From contig OY282441.1 in the NCBI GenBank assembly GCA_958296105.1, positions 531,800-595,799 on the forward strand: 64,000 bases of DNA. The letters are read 5' to 3'. Under the pieces are notes generated by a model that saw nothing but the letters and a program-made list of their open reading frames with translations, was not told where the DNA came from and did not search any database. The position numbers and the translations under genes are program-made. The stretch comes from an uncultured Dehalococcoidia bacterium. Lineage in GTDB: Bacteria > Chloroflexota > Dehalococcoidia > Lucifugimonadales > UBA1123. How positions within the stretch are numbered: position 1 is the stretch's first letter; each line of letters begins with the position of its first letter. This document shows, piece after piece, positions 1 to 7,828 of the stretch.

Positions 1-561
1 GACTTCGGGGTGGGAGAGCTGGCCGATGTATCCCATGGACTGAGCGAGGTCGCTGGGCGCGACGAAGAAGACGTCTATGTGGTCTACGGTCAGTATCTCG
101 TCCAAGTTGTCGACTGCGACGATGTCTTCGATGAGGACGACGAGCAGGCTCTGATCGTTGGCTTCGGCGAAGTAGTTTTCCACTCCGTAGCTCTGGCGGC
201 TGCCGAACATGCCGCGCTCGCCGATTGGGGCGAACTTGCCCGCGCCAACCACCGCTTCCGCCTCCTCCCTGCTGTTGACGTGGGGGACGACTACTCCCTG
301 CGCGCCCACGTCCAAAGTGCGGTATATGACGCCGGGGACGTTCTGGTTGACTCGGACTACGGACGTCATGCCCCAGATGTCTGCGGCGCGGGTGAGATCG
401 GGGATGTCCTTGTAGTCCACGGGGCCATGCTCGCCCTCGATCCATACGCCATCGAAGCCGAGAGGGCCGAGAGAGTCCACTATATCGGGGGTCATGTGTC
501 CAGACAGGACTACGGATACTTCGCCGCGATTCAGCTTTGCCTTTACTCTGTTTTCTCTCAT
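1..561 (-). CDS. HpcH/HpaI-family aldolase, C-terminus cut by window edge
   Basis: Likely metal-dependent aldolase of the HpcH/HpaI (2-dehydro-3-deoxyglucarate aldolase) family, which cleaves 2-keto-hydroxy acids into pyruvate and an aldehyde in the cytoplasm. Reading back from an ATG at 561 gives 187 uninterrupted codons to the window edge, so the last third is missing. Family marks: WIEGEHGPVDY around residue 40-50, VNQNVPGVIYRTLDVGAQGV around 71-90, PHVNSREEAE around 93-102, GERGMFG around 114-120 and VLIED around 142-146. A consensus-like promoter lies upstream on the same strand. The true substrate cannot be read from sequence. Confidence 0.85.
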   Translation of the reverse strand, partial: MRENRVKAKLNRGEVSVVLSGHMTPDIVDSLGPLGFDGVWIEGEHGPVDYKDIPDLTRAADIWGMTSVVRVNQNVPGVIYRTLDVGAQGVVVPHVNSREEAEAVVGAGKFAPIGERGMFGSRQSYGVENYFAEANDQSLLVVLIEDIVAVDNLDEILTVDHIDVFFVAPSDLAQSMGYIGQLSHPEV

Positions 562-613
562 GGACGCCAACGCGCCACCCCCTCGTGTCCTGTGCGGTAC
601 TGGTTCAAAGGGC

Positions 614-642
614 ATTATAGGTTTGGGCGCGGCTGGGGTCAA
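614..642 (-). promoter_or_regulatory. sigma-70-type promoter of the aldolase gene
   Basis: On the minus strand TTGACC (642-637) and TATAAT (619-614) are separated by 17 bp, about 50 bp upstream of the ATG at 561. The spacing and a perfect -10 make this a good housekeeping promoter. It implies a leader of roughly 45 nt. Confidence 0.6.
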
Positions 643-720
643 TCGAGGGGGAGCGGGTATGTCTATCCTCACCCTGAACAATCTCCCGGCGAGGGGGCTG
701 GCAGGGGTCCGGGGGAAGTG

Positions 721-792
721 GCGCGGGCGGCGGCGTCTGTGTACAAGGCGTTTGGGGAAGCGGCGCGGCGGCGCGGGCGGCGGCGTCTGTAT
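721..792. repeat. two copies of a 20-bp G+C-rich direct repeat
   Basis: The 20-mer starting gcgcgggcggcggcgtctgt occurs at 721-740 and 771-790, exactly 50 bp apart, in the spacer between the aldolase and the Nudix gene. The same spacer (562-840) also carries promoters for both flanking genes. No gene is seen in it. Confidence 0.7.
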
Positions 793-828
793 ACATATAC
801 AGTCCGAGCGCGCCAAGCGCGATTGGCG

Positions 829-834
829 TATAAT
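829..834 (+). promoter_or_regulatory. perfect -10 element placing transcription start at the ATG
   Basis: TATAAT at 829-834 is followed by six bases and then the ATG at 841. Transcription would begin on or next to the start codon, so the Nudix mRNA is probably leaderless. No clear -35 element and no Shine-Dalgarno sequence is visible. The same geometry is seen at thiL, mnmA and the cupin gene. Confidence 0.55.
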
Positions 835-840
835 TGCACC

Positions 841-1332
841 ATGCCATCGGACAACACATACTGCCACAGGTGCGGGGGGCGACTGTGCCGCGCGCACGTG
901 GCGGGCGCGGTTAGGCCGAAGTGCGGGGCGTGCGGGGCGGTGGTGTTTCTCGATCCCAAGCTGGCGGTGGTGGTGATCGCGTCTCTGGACTCGCGGATAC
1001 TTATGGTCAAGCGCGACATCGAGCCGATGATGGGGAGGTGGAGCTTCCCATCTGGCTACGTGGATCGCGGCGAGGTGGTGGAGGAAGCGGCGGCGCGCGA
1101 GGTGAGTGAGGAGACGAACGTGGAGGTGGAGTTGGACGGGCTGCTGGGGGTGTACTCGCGGCGCGGCGCGGACGTGATCTTGGTGGCATACGCGGCGACG
1201 GTGTCGGGGGGCTGCGCTATGGCGGGGGACGAGGCGCAGGCGGTGGGCTACTTCGAGGCGGACGATCTGCCGCCGCTGCCGTTTCCGAGCGACGAGCGGA
1301 TCATGGCGGACTGGCGAAGGCTCAGGGGCTAA
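841..1332 (+). CDS. Nudix hydrolase with N-terminal zinc ribbon
   Basis: A 163-aa nucleotide-diphosphate hydrolase. The N-terminus has two CxxC knuckles (CHRCG near residue 8 and CGACG near 29) forming a zinc ribbon like that of NADH pyrophosphatase or ADP-ribose pyrophosphatase relatives. The Nudix box G-x5-E-x7-RE-x2-EE follows (GYVDRGEVVEEAAAREVSEE). The frame is open far upstream, but homology begins at the ATG at 841 right after a TATAAT. The stop overlaps the end of the converging HAD gene by 4 bp. The substrate is not predictable; NADH- or ADP-ribose-type compounds are usual for zinc-ribbon members. Confidence 0.88.
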   Translation: MPSDNTYCHRCGGRLCRAHVAGAVRPKCGACGAVVFLDPKLAVVVIASLDSRILMVKRDIEPMMGRWSFPSGYVDRGEVVEEAAAREVSEETNVEVELDGLLGVYSRRGADVILVAYAATVSGGCAMAGDEAQAVGYFEADDLPPLPFPSDERIMADWRRLRG

Positions 1333-2021
1333 CGGGCGGCTATCCGCAGCAGCGGCGGGATTTCCAAGACGGACTGGACGGCGTAGTCCGGGCTGTACGC
1401 CGCTATGCGCCACTCCCTGCCATGCCGCATCCACGCCGCGCGCATTCCGACTCCCTTCGCGCCGCCAATATCGGCGCTCGGATTGTCTCCGACGAACAGC
1501 GTCTCGGAGGCGTCAGCCCCGATCAGGCTCAGGGCGCGCTCGAATATGGCGGGGTCGGGCTTGCTGGCTCCGAACTCCCCGGACACGACGACGGCGTCCA
1601 CCAGACCATCCACGCCCGTGGAGCGAACTTTGGCGCGCTGCTCGAAGCCGCCGCCGTTGGTGACGACTCCCACCGGGACGCGCGCGCTTCTGAGGTCGCG
1701 CAGCATGGCTTCGGTTCGTGGGTCGAGGGCGACCATATCGGGCATCGCGGCGGCGTGCGCCTCGACAGCCGCCTCGACGCTGGGGAAGCAGCCATGCCAG
1801 ATGTCCAGCATCCTCTCGTAGACGTCCGTCAAACTGAGTGGCTCCGGGTACGGCTCGAACATGCGCGCGATGAACTCGCGCTCGGTCGCAGGGCGGGCGC
1901 GGGGCGGCAGCGTCCTGTACCAGTGGCCATAGAGGAGGATTACTGCCTTCCTCGTATCTATCAGCGTATCGTCTAGGTCGAAGAGAACTGCGGTTATGGG
2001 AGGGTGGCTCGGGGAGGTCAT
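1329..2021 (-). CDS. HAD-superfamily hydrolase (phosphatase-like)
   Basis: A 230-aa haloacid dehalogenase fold enzyme. Motif I is LFDLDDTLID (nucleophile Asp and acid Asp), motif II VVTNGG, motif III lysine in SKPDPAIF, and motif IV VGDNPSADIGGAK. The long helical insert after motif I is a C1 cap, as in phosphoglycolate phosphatase, haloacid dehalogenase and YjjG-type nucleotidases. It is probably a small-molecule phosphatase. It lies 10 bp after the MFS stop codon on the same strand and is likely cotranscribed with it. Confidence 0.88.
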   Translation of the reverse strand: MTSPSHPPITAVLFDLDDTLIDTRKAVILLYGHWYRTLPPRARPATEREFIARMFEPYPEPLSLTDVYERMLDIWHGCFPSVEAAVEAHAAAMPDMVALDPRTEAMLRDLRSARVPVGVVTNGGGFEQRAKVRSTGVDGLVDAVVVSGEFGASKPDPAIFERALSLIGADASETLFVGDNPSADIGGAKGVGMRAAWMRHGREWRIAAYSPDYAVQSVLEIPPLLRIAAR

Positions 2022-2031
2022 GCGGCTGCTC

Positions 2032-3255
2032 TCACGGCTCGGATCGGCGCACAGAGTTTAGCACGAGGAGGGCGATCAGCGACAGGGACGCCACGCCGCT
2101 GAAGCCGACGCCCCAGCGGAGGGACTGCGGCACGATGTCTAGGATTGCGCCGATGTATATGGGGCCGACCACGCCGCCCATGAAGCCGACGAACGCCTGA
2201 ACAGCCATCGTGGATCCGAGGCTGCGCGGGTCTGCTGTCTCGGTGACGGCGGTGGAGTAGATGGACGAGTCGGCGGAGATCGCCCATCCCAGCGCGCACG
2301 AGAGGGCTACGACGAGCGGCCACGGCGCGCCGGCAGTCCAGCCGATGGCGAGGCTGCATACGCCGCTGAGGGCGAAGATCGCCATTGCGCTGGCAGCGCG
2401 TCCGAGACGGTCGGAGACGGCTCCGCCGATGACGGGGCCCACGGAGCCGGCGGCGAGCGCGATTCCTCCGACCGTCGCCGCCGAGATCGCCGCCTGCGAG
2501 ATGTCCACTCCCCTAGCCGTCTGCGCCGCCACGAGGAGCCCGGGCAGCCACACCCTCACCGCGTAAAGCTCCATGGCGTGCAGCGAGTAGCCGACTATGT
2601 ACGCGGTGGAGCGTCTGTTCCTGAGAACGTCGAGCTGGAGCCTGCCGCTGGCGGACGGGGCGCGGGCGTCTGGGCGGCGTCCGAGCAGCAGGACGATCAG
2701 CGGAATGCTCAGGGCAGAGGCGACGGAGGCGACCAAGTGCGCCTGTCGCCACTCGAAGGAGTTCAGCAGAAGGCCGGTCGCGACGAGGGAGACGGCGTTG
2801 GCGCTGTAGAAGGCGGTCACGTACAGCCCCATGGCGAGGCCGCGCGCGGATGCCGGAAACGCGCCCGCTATGAGCCTGAGTCCGGGCATGTAGATGCCCA
2901 CGAGTCCGATGCCGCAGACGAAGCGGATGAGCGAAGCCGTAATGGAGTCGTAGGCGGCTATGGGGAACAGGATGTTTCCCGCTACGGAGACGATGGCGGA
3001 GTACAGAAAGACCCGCTTGGCGGGGAGCCTGTCGGTCATGGGCAGGATGAGAAGCGCGGCGATGGCGTAGCCTGCGAGGTACGAGGAGTAGATGACTCCG
3101 GCGGCGGTGTTGCCGGCGTTCCACTCGCGCTGTATGAAGGGCAGCGCGGCGACGTAGCTGGAGAACGGCAGCAGCGCGATCAGCAGCATGGCGCACATGC
3201 CGATCAGCCACCCCGCCCTCGAAGCCGCCGCGCGGCTGGGCAGCTGGCTTCTCAT
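2032..3255 (-). CDS. MFS transporter, 12-TM type
   Basis: A 407-aa major facilitator superfamily carrier with about 12 hydrophobic segments. It starts MRSQLPSRAAASRAGWLIGM and has the cytoplasmic loop 2-3 motif region (LPMTDRLPAKRVF) and a second-half counterpart (GGAVSDRLGRAASA). The CynX/NimT-like or sugar-phosphate antiporter-like type is possible; the substrate is unknown. The ATG at 3255 is the first start before the first membrane helix. It is followed after 10 bp by the HAD phosphatase, so uptake and dephosphorylation of a shared substrate is conceivable but unproven. Confidence 0.85.
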   Translation of the reverse strand: MRSQLPSRAAASRAGWLIGMCAMLLIALLPFSSYVAALPFIQREWNAGNTAAGVIYSSYLAGYAIAALLILPMTDRLPAKRVFLYSAIVSVAGNILFPIAAYDSITASLIRFVCGIGLVGIYMPGLRLIAGAFPASARGLAMGLYVTAFYSANAVSLVATGLLLNSFEWRQAHLVASVASALSIPLIVLLLGRRPDARAPSASGRLQLDVLRNRRSTAYIVGYSLHAMELYAVRVWLPGLLVAAQTARGVDISQAAISAATVGGIALAAGSVGPVIGGAVSDRLGRAASAMAIFALSGVCSLAIGWTAGAPWPLVVALSCALGWAISADSSIYSTAVTETADPRSLGSTMAVQAFVGFMGGVVGPIYIGAILDIVPQSLRWGVGFSGVASLSLIALLVLNSVRRSEP

Positions 3256-3378
3256 AGTGGCTGTGCGGCTGTGTTCGGCATGGAGGTACAGGATATACGG
3301 AATGGGTCGGCACTGGAACGGGGACTCGCCTCAGGGGATTCGCCTCGGGCTATTCGCGCTGTTCGTCACGTCGAATCG

Positions 3379-4023
3379 TCAGCGGATGGCGGACAGCAGC
3401 TCGCGCGCGGCGGATGCGATACTCTCGTCGCGGGAGAGTGAGAGCGCGCGATGAAGGTCGTCTTCTGCGCTGTCGGTGTCGCCGAGCGTCAGATGCACTC
3501 TGGCGCGGGTGAGCAGAAGCGCGGCGTTTTCGGGGTCGAGCGCGGCGGCGCGGTCGATGTCTGCGAGCGCGGACTCTGCATCTCCGGAGTCGTAGTAGAC
3601 GGCGGCGCGGTCTGTATACGCTCCGACGGCGCTGGGCGCAAGCTCGATAGCCCTAGTGAGGGCGATGATCGCCTGCCCGTGATTGTCTCTCATCGCGAAT
3701 ACGAGTCCCCTGTACCTGTGGGCGAGCGCGAGGTCTGGGTCTATGTCGAGCGCAAGGTTCAGGTTGGCGACCGCTCTGGTGAAGTCCTCGCGGACGATGT
3801 GGGCGAAAGCTCTCCTCGCGTATGCTTCCGGGTTGTCGGGATCGAGGGATATGGCGGAGTCGAACGCGGATGCCGCCTGATCGAGGTGTCCGCCGCGCTG
3901 AAGCTCGATTCCGCGCTCCAGCTCCAGCGCGGCGGCTTGCGCAGGCGAGACTTCGGCGCGGGCGCAGGCGAGCGATGCCAGAGTGAGGGCAAGCGCGGCG
4001 GCGAGCTGCCAGACGCGGCTCAC
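3379..4023 (-). CDS. exported TPR-repeat protein
   Basis: A 214-aa protein with an N-terminal hydrophobic signal (VWQLAAALALTLASLAC), possibly a lipoprotein signal, followed by about five tetratricopeptide repeats such as NPEAYARRAFAHIVREDF and SAVGAYTDRAAVYYDSG. I chose the GTG at 4023 rather than an upstream ATG: it overlaps the stop of the PPOX gene by four bases (GTGA) and puts the signal peptide at the N-terminus. TPRs usually scaffold protein contacts. It is the last gene of the metallo-beta-lactamase/PPOX/TPR run. Confidence 0.8.
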   Translation of the reverse strand: MSRVWQLAAALALTLASLACARAEVSPAQAAALELERGIELQRGGHLDQAASAFDSAISLDPDNPEAYARRAFAHIVREDFTRAVANLNLALDIDPDLALAHRYRGLVFAMRDNHGQAIIALTRAIELAPSAVGAYTDRAAVYYDSGDAESALADIDRAAALDPENAALLLTRARVHLTLGDTDSAEDDLHRALSLSRDESIASAARELLSAIR

Positions 4024-4484
4024 TGTCCGCTTCCCGCAGAGGGCGGCCACGGGGTGAGGTCTCCCCAAGACGAGACTGCTACGGGGGAGATGCGCAGCAC
4101 GGGGGCGTCGTCCCGAAGCATCCGCTCGTACTGCCGATACTTCGCCCTAAGCGCGCGGATCGCCTCGCGGCGCTCTGGTTCGGGGACGTCCAGAGTGGCG
4201 CGCGCGCTGATCAGCACGTAGCCGAGCCTGTTCCAGTCTTCATCGTACCTGTCCACGAGGAGCGCCACGCTCGGGTTGTCCAGGATGTTCCTGACTCGCC
4301 GCAGGCGCATCGCGTCCACGGACTTGGGCTTGGAGTCGATGCCCACGTAGAGACGTCCGCGCATCAGCTGGAAGCAGACTGGGACGACGTGGGGGCGGCC
4401 GGCGCGCGAGGAGGATGCGAGATGCGCGACCCTCGCGCTGGCGACGAACAGCTCCTGACGGGCGCTCAGCTGCTGGCTCGACAC
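4020..4484 (-). CDS. PPOX-class F420/FMN-binding oxidoreductase-like protein
   Basis: A 154-aa split-barrel flavin-binding protein of the pyridoxamine-phosphate-oxidase-like group. ASSSRAGRPHVVPVCF near the N-terminus, the KPKSVDAMRLRRVRNI stretch, and NPSVALLVDRYDEDW resemble the Rv0121-type F420-dependent subgroup. These bind F420 or FMN and reduce or sequester small molecules. It starts 6 bp after the stop of the metallo-beta-lactamase gene and its stop overlaps the TPR start, so the three are probably translated from one mRNA. Confidence 0.8.
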   Translation of the reverse strand: MSSQQLSARQELFVASARVAHLASSSRAGRPHVVPVCFQLMRGRLYVGIDSKPKSVDAMRLRRVRNILDNPSVALLVDRYDEDWNRLGYVLISARATLDVPEPERREAIRALRAKYRQYERMLRDDAPVLRISPVAVSSWGDLTPWPPSAGSGQ

Positions 4485-4490
4485 ACGAAT

Positions 4491-5294
4491 CTACTCGGGC
4501 CGCCAGATTCGGCGCTCGCCCGATCGAACGAACCTGCCGAAGCCGGGATGCGGGAAGTGGCCGGAAGCTACGAGGGTGGAGCCTTCCTCCAGATGGTCCA
4601 GCACGCTGTGGCGGGTATCGCGCGCTAGGTCAGGGTCGGTGTCGAATCCCGGGCTCCAGTCGGTGTACTGCGCCTGCGCGGGGCTGTGGGCGACGTCTCC
4701 CAGCACGAACGCGGATTCGCCGGCGGACGAGATCAGCAGGGATACGTGGCCGGGGGTGTGTCCCGGCGTGGGTACGGTCTTGATCTCGGCGGTCACGTCA
4801 TACTCGTCCTGTATCAGGTCGAGTACGTCGAGGGATTCGAGGGGGAGCATCTGCGCGTCCACGTGGGGCGCCTGAGAGCGAACTTCGGGCTGTGTCCAGT
4901 GGTCCCAGTCGGTCTTGGAGACGAGATAGCGCGCGGCGGGGAACGTGGGGCTGCCGTCGGACAGGTTCCAGCCGACGTGGTCGGGGTGTATGTGGGTGAG
5001 GACGACGAGGTCTACGGCGCGGCGCTCGACGCCGCTGTCCGCCAGCTGCGTCAGCAGGGTTCCGTCCGGCCCGCCCAGTCCGGTGTCCACCAGCACGGTC
5101 TTGCCGCCGGAGTAGAGGACGAACGAGCCGAATCGCGGGTGTATCAGCCCGGCGTCGTCGAGCAGGTCGGCGTACTCGGTCTGCCAGATGCGTATGTCGC
5201 TGGCGGGAAACACTTCCGCGGGCGACATGTCGCCCTGCCCGTCGCTGACGGAGACTATCTCGACGCTGCCTACGGCTATCTTCTCCCCTGCCAT
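4491..5294 (-). CDS. MBL-fold metallo-hydrolase
   Basis: A 267-aa metallo-beta-lactamase-fold hydrolase with the dinuclear-zinc motif HxHxDH (THIHPDHVGWN), a downstream PGHTPGHVSLL histidine, and VLGDVAHSPAQ carrying the bridging Asp. The arrangement is that of the lactonase/glyoxalase II side of the family, so an ester or lactone substrate is likely. A strong GAGGAGG Shine-Dalgarno precedes the ATG at 5294. It is the first gene of a three-gene run. Confidence 0.88.
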   Translation of the reverse strand: MAGEKIAVGSVEIVSVSDGQGDMSPAEVFPASDIRIWQTEYADLLDDAGLIHPRFGSFVLYSGGKTVLVDTGLGGPDGTLLTQLADSGVERRAVDLVVLTHIHPDHVGWNLSDGSPTFPAARYLVSKTDWDHWTQPEVRSQAPHVDAQMLPLESLDVLDLIQDEYDVTAEIKTVPTPGHTPGHVSLLISSAGESAFVLGDVAHSPAQAQYTDWSPGFDTDPDLARDTRHSVLDHLEEGSTLVASGHFPHPGFGRFVRSGERRIWRPE

Positions 5295-5560
5295 GCGAAG
5301 CCTCCTCTGACGGTGTGGATATTATGTGGCTCTCTGTAAAGAGCATGGGGTATTCTATATTGCGGCGCGGGAGGGCGCAAACTCTGGGGAGCGGGACGGT
5401 CGGTTTCCAGCCTACAGACGCCTGTCTGTGTTACATTATAGGGAGAGAAGAGTTCGGAGGGCGTCCTCCACTCGGCGGCGGCGCATCCTGCTGGAGTGCG
5501 GCAGTCCGCTCGACGAGCTGGGCGCTGGCAGTTCGACAAGGCGCGCTGGGCGATTAAAAC

Positions 5561-6073
5561 ATGAGTCGTTATCTGAAGGCGAGGAGGTACGCGAGGCTCA
5601 GCTTCGTCACTGCGCTTCTGAAGGCTGCGCTCATGCTGGCGGTGATTCCGTTCGGGGAGCCGGGATCCGGTCCTCCGCCCGAGCTGCTCATGCTCAACTC
5701 GATATGGTCGGGCGCGCTGAAACTCTTGGTCTGCTTCTTTCTGGCGGGCCTCACGCTCATTCCGCTCTATCGAAGATTGAGCATTCCTCAGCATGGCAGG
5801 GTCGATACTCGGCGGTATCTGGGCGGGGCGATAGGTCTCGACGGACTGTCGGACATAATCATGAACGTGTGGCCCATGGAGCTGCACTCGCGGCTGGGAC
5901 TGATGAGCTTCCTGATATCCGTATTCTTCCTCCTCGCCATATATCACGACTACTCATCGGATGACGACGACAAGCCGCGCAAGCGCAGGCGATTCAGGGC
6001 GAAGTGGCCTTCTTGGGTCAAGAAGCGCTGGGTAGAAGCTCCGCCCGCGCCCAGTCCGAGACCGTCGAGATAG
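5561..6073 (+). CDS. small membrane protein of unknown function
   Basis: A 170-aa protein with about four hydrophobic stretches (FVTALLKAALMLAVIPF, LKLLVCFFLAGLTLIPLY, a weaker amphipathic segment, and LGLMSFLISVFFLLAIYH). An acidic DYSSDDDD run follows and then a strongly basic tail (KPRKRRRFRAKW). I do not recognise the family. The ATG at 5561 follows an A-rich spacer without a clear Shine-Dalgarno. It ends about 50 bp before the hydantoinase, and a shared transcript is possible. Confidence 0.6.
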   Translation: MSRYLKARRYARLSFVTALLKAALMLAVIPFGEPGSGPPPELLMLNSIWSGALKLLVCFFLAGLTLIPLYRRLSIPQHGRVDTRRYLGGAIGLDGLSDIIMNVWPMELHSRLGLMSFLISVFFLLAIYHDYSSDDDDKPRKRRRFRAKWPSWVKKRWVEAPPAPSPRPSR

Positions 6074-6125
6074 CGAAAGCGGACGCTGGCGCAGATGCGG
6101 ACAAGACGATTTTGGGGTGCGAAAG

Positions 6126-7541
6126 ATGAGCGACAAAAGCGTGGACTGTTCGATCAGGGGCGGGCTGGTGGTCAGGGGTTCTGGGATAACGCGCGAGGAC
6201 ATCGCGGTTAAGGACGGGCGGATCGTGGCGGATGCGGACGGCTATGGAGACTCGGACGTGGGCAGGGTGATAGACGCGAGCGGGCTGTACGTGATGCCGG
6301 GGATCGTGGACGCGCACAACCACCCCGAAAACGCCGACCGCATAGAGACGTTCTCGCTCAGCGCGGCTTTCGGCGGGGTGACGACCGTCGTTCCTTTCGT
6401 TCGCAACAGGCGGCGCTACGGCGTGGAAGGGACGGTCACGGACATGATCGAGGAGTTCATGGACGAGGCGGCGAGGACGTCCTATCTCGACTACGGGATT
6501 CACGCGATCCTGCTGGGGGATGACGACGTGGAGGATCAGGTGCCCAGGATGATGAGCATGGGCGTCATCTCCTTCAAGATGTACATGACCTACCCAAGAC
6601 GCGGGATGATGATGCCAGACGAGCGGATGCTGAAGGCGATGGAGCTTGCCGCGCAGGACGGCGGAATCGCCATGGTTCACGCGGAGAACGGCTACTGCAT
6701 AGACTATCTGGTGGAGAAGTCCATAGAGGCGGGTCACACGGGCAGGGAGCATTACGCGCCTACGCAGCCGCGAATACTGGAGATAGAGGCGGCGAACCGC
6801 GCGGCGACGTACGCGCAGGTGACGGGCTGCCCGCTGTACATCGTCCACCTGTCTGCCAGGGAGATGCTGGGCGTGCTGGAGCGGTTCAGGGGGGCGGACA
6901 TGAACCTGTTCGGCGAGACGTGTCCGCAGTATCTGGACTTGACGAATCAGGCGATGCTGGATCACGGCGCGCTGGCGAAGATAGGGCCGCCTCTGCGCGA
7001 GCGCGAGGACAACGAGGCGATGTGGCGCGGGCTGTCTTCCGGGCTGATAGATACGATAGCCAGCGACTTTTGCGGATACGAGAAGAGCCAGAAGGCGCTG
7101 GGCGGCGAGGGCGAGGGTTCGATATTCGATGCGGCTTTCGGCGGCAACTGGGTTGAGCAGATGCTGTGCGTGGCGTTCCAAGAGGGGGTGAACGCCGGTC
7201 GGATAACGCTTCCGCGTCTGGTGCAGGTGATGTGCGAGAACCCGGCGAAGATATTCGGGCTGTATCCCAAGAAGGGGTCGCTCGACCCGGGGGCGGATGC
7301 GGACATCGTGCTGTTCGATCCCTCGCTCGAACACGTTCTTTCCGCCGAGGAGCAGCACTGCATAGCGGACTACACGATGTTCGAGGGCAAGCGCGTTGTG
7401 GGAAAGCCTGTGCTGACGATGCAGCGGGGCGAGATTCTGGTCGAGAACGGCATCATGCGCGGACGGATGGGGCAGGCGGAATATCTGCCGGGCAATCCGT
7501 CTCTCGCCGCCTACGCGCCCGGAGGGCATGGGGTATCTTAA
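6126..7541 (+). CDS. dihydropyrimidinase / D-hydantoinase-type amidohydrolase
   Basis: A 471-aa cyclic amidohydrolase that opens hydantoin, dihydropyrimidine or allantoin-type rings. Metal ligands are visible in order: VDAHNHPE (HxH), SFKMYMTY (carbamylated Lys), VHAEN (His), IVHLS (His) and ASDFCGY (Asp). The C-terminal FGLYPKKGSLDPGADADIVLFDP is the usual small beta-domain closure. The ATG at 6126 was preferred over an in-frame GTG three codons upstream. Substrate choice within the family cannot be settled from sequence. Confidence 0.9.
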   Translation: MSDKSVDCSIRGGLVVRGSGITREDIAVKDGRIVADADGYGDSDVGRVIDASGLYVMPGIVDAHNHPENADRIETFSLSAAFGGVTTVVPFVRNRRRYGVEGTVTDMIEEFMDEAARTSYLDYGIHAILLGDDDVEDQVPRMMSMGVISFKMYMTYPRRGMMMPDERMLKAMELAAQDGGIAMVHAENGYCIDYLVEKSIEAGHTGREHYAPTQPRILEIEAANRAATYAQVTGCPLYIVHLSAREMLGVLERFRGADMNLFGETCPQYLDLTNQAMLDHGALAKIGPPLREREDNEAMWRGLSSGLIDTIASDFCGYEKSQKALGGEGEGSIFDAAFGGNWVEQMLCVAFQEGVNAGRITLPRLVQVMCENPAKIFGLYPKKGSLDPGADADIVLFDPSLEHVLSAEEQHCIADYTMFEGKRVVGKPVLTMQRGEILVENGIMRGRMGQAEYLPGNPSLAAYAPGGHGVS

Positions 7542-7635
7542 TCAAGGCGCATGGGCGCAGGGAGGCTGTGATATACTCGAAGCGCGCGCCGCCCCGAAAC
7601 CGTTCTACCAGCCAGCGCATTATCTTCGATGCAGA

Positions 7636-7739
7636 CGTGATGAAAACGGCAGGCTCGACACGGGCGCTCAAGAACATGAGTTTACCGAAACTAATTAGAG
7701 GGCGTCGTGATGAAAACAGCAGGCTCGACACGGGCGCTC
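7636..7739. repeat. 34-bp direct repeat upstream of selD
   Basis: A 34-bp sequence starting cgtgatgaaaac occurs at 7636-7669 and 7706-7739 with a single A/G difference, 70 bp apart. A shorter ctcgaagcgcgc element occurs near 7576 and again near 7737. The spacer 7542-7828 holds no convincing gene. The repeat could be a dispersed chromosomal repeat or a local duplication. Confidence 0.75.
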
Positions 7740-7828
7740 GAAGCGCGCACGCGAATACCTGCACCCAATAACTTGCACACAATCATGTAACTTGCGTTCA
7801 TCGCACACGAGAGACAGGAGCGCGCAAC

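Noticed and set aside
10-840. Long upstream extension of the Nudix frame
   Set aside because: It runs antisense through the aldolase gene and shows no domain; conserved Nudix sequence and a -10 element place the start at 841.
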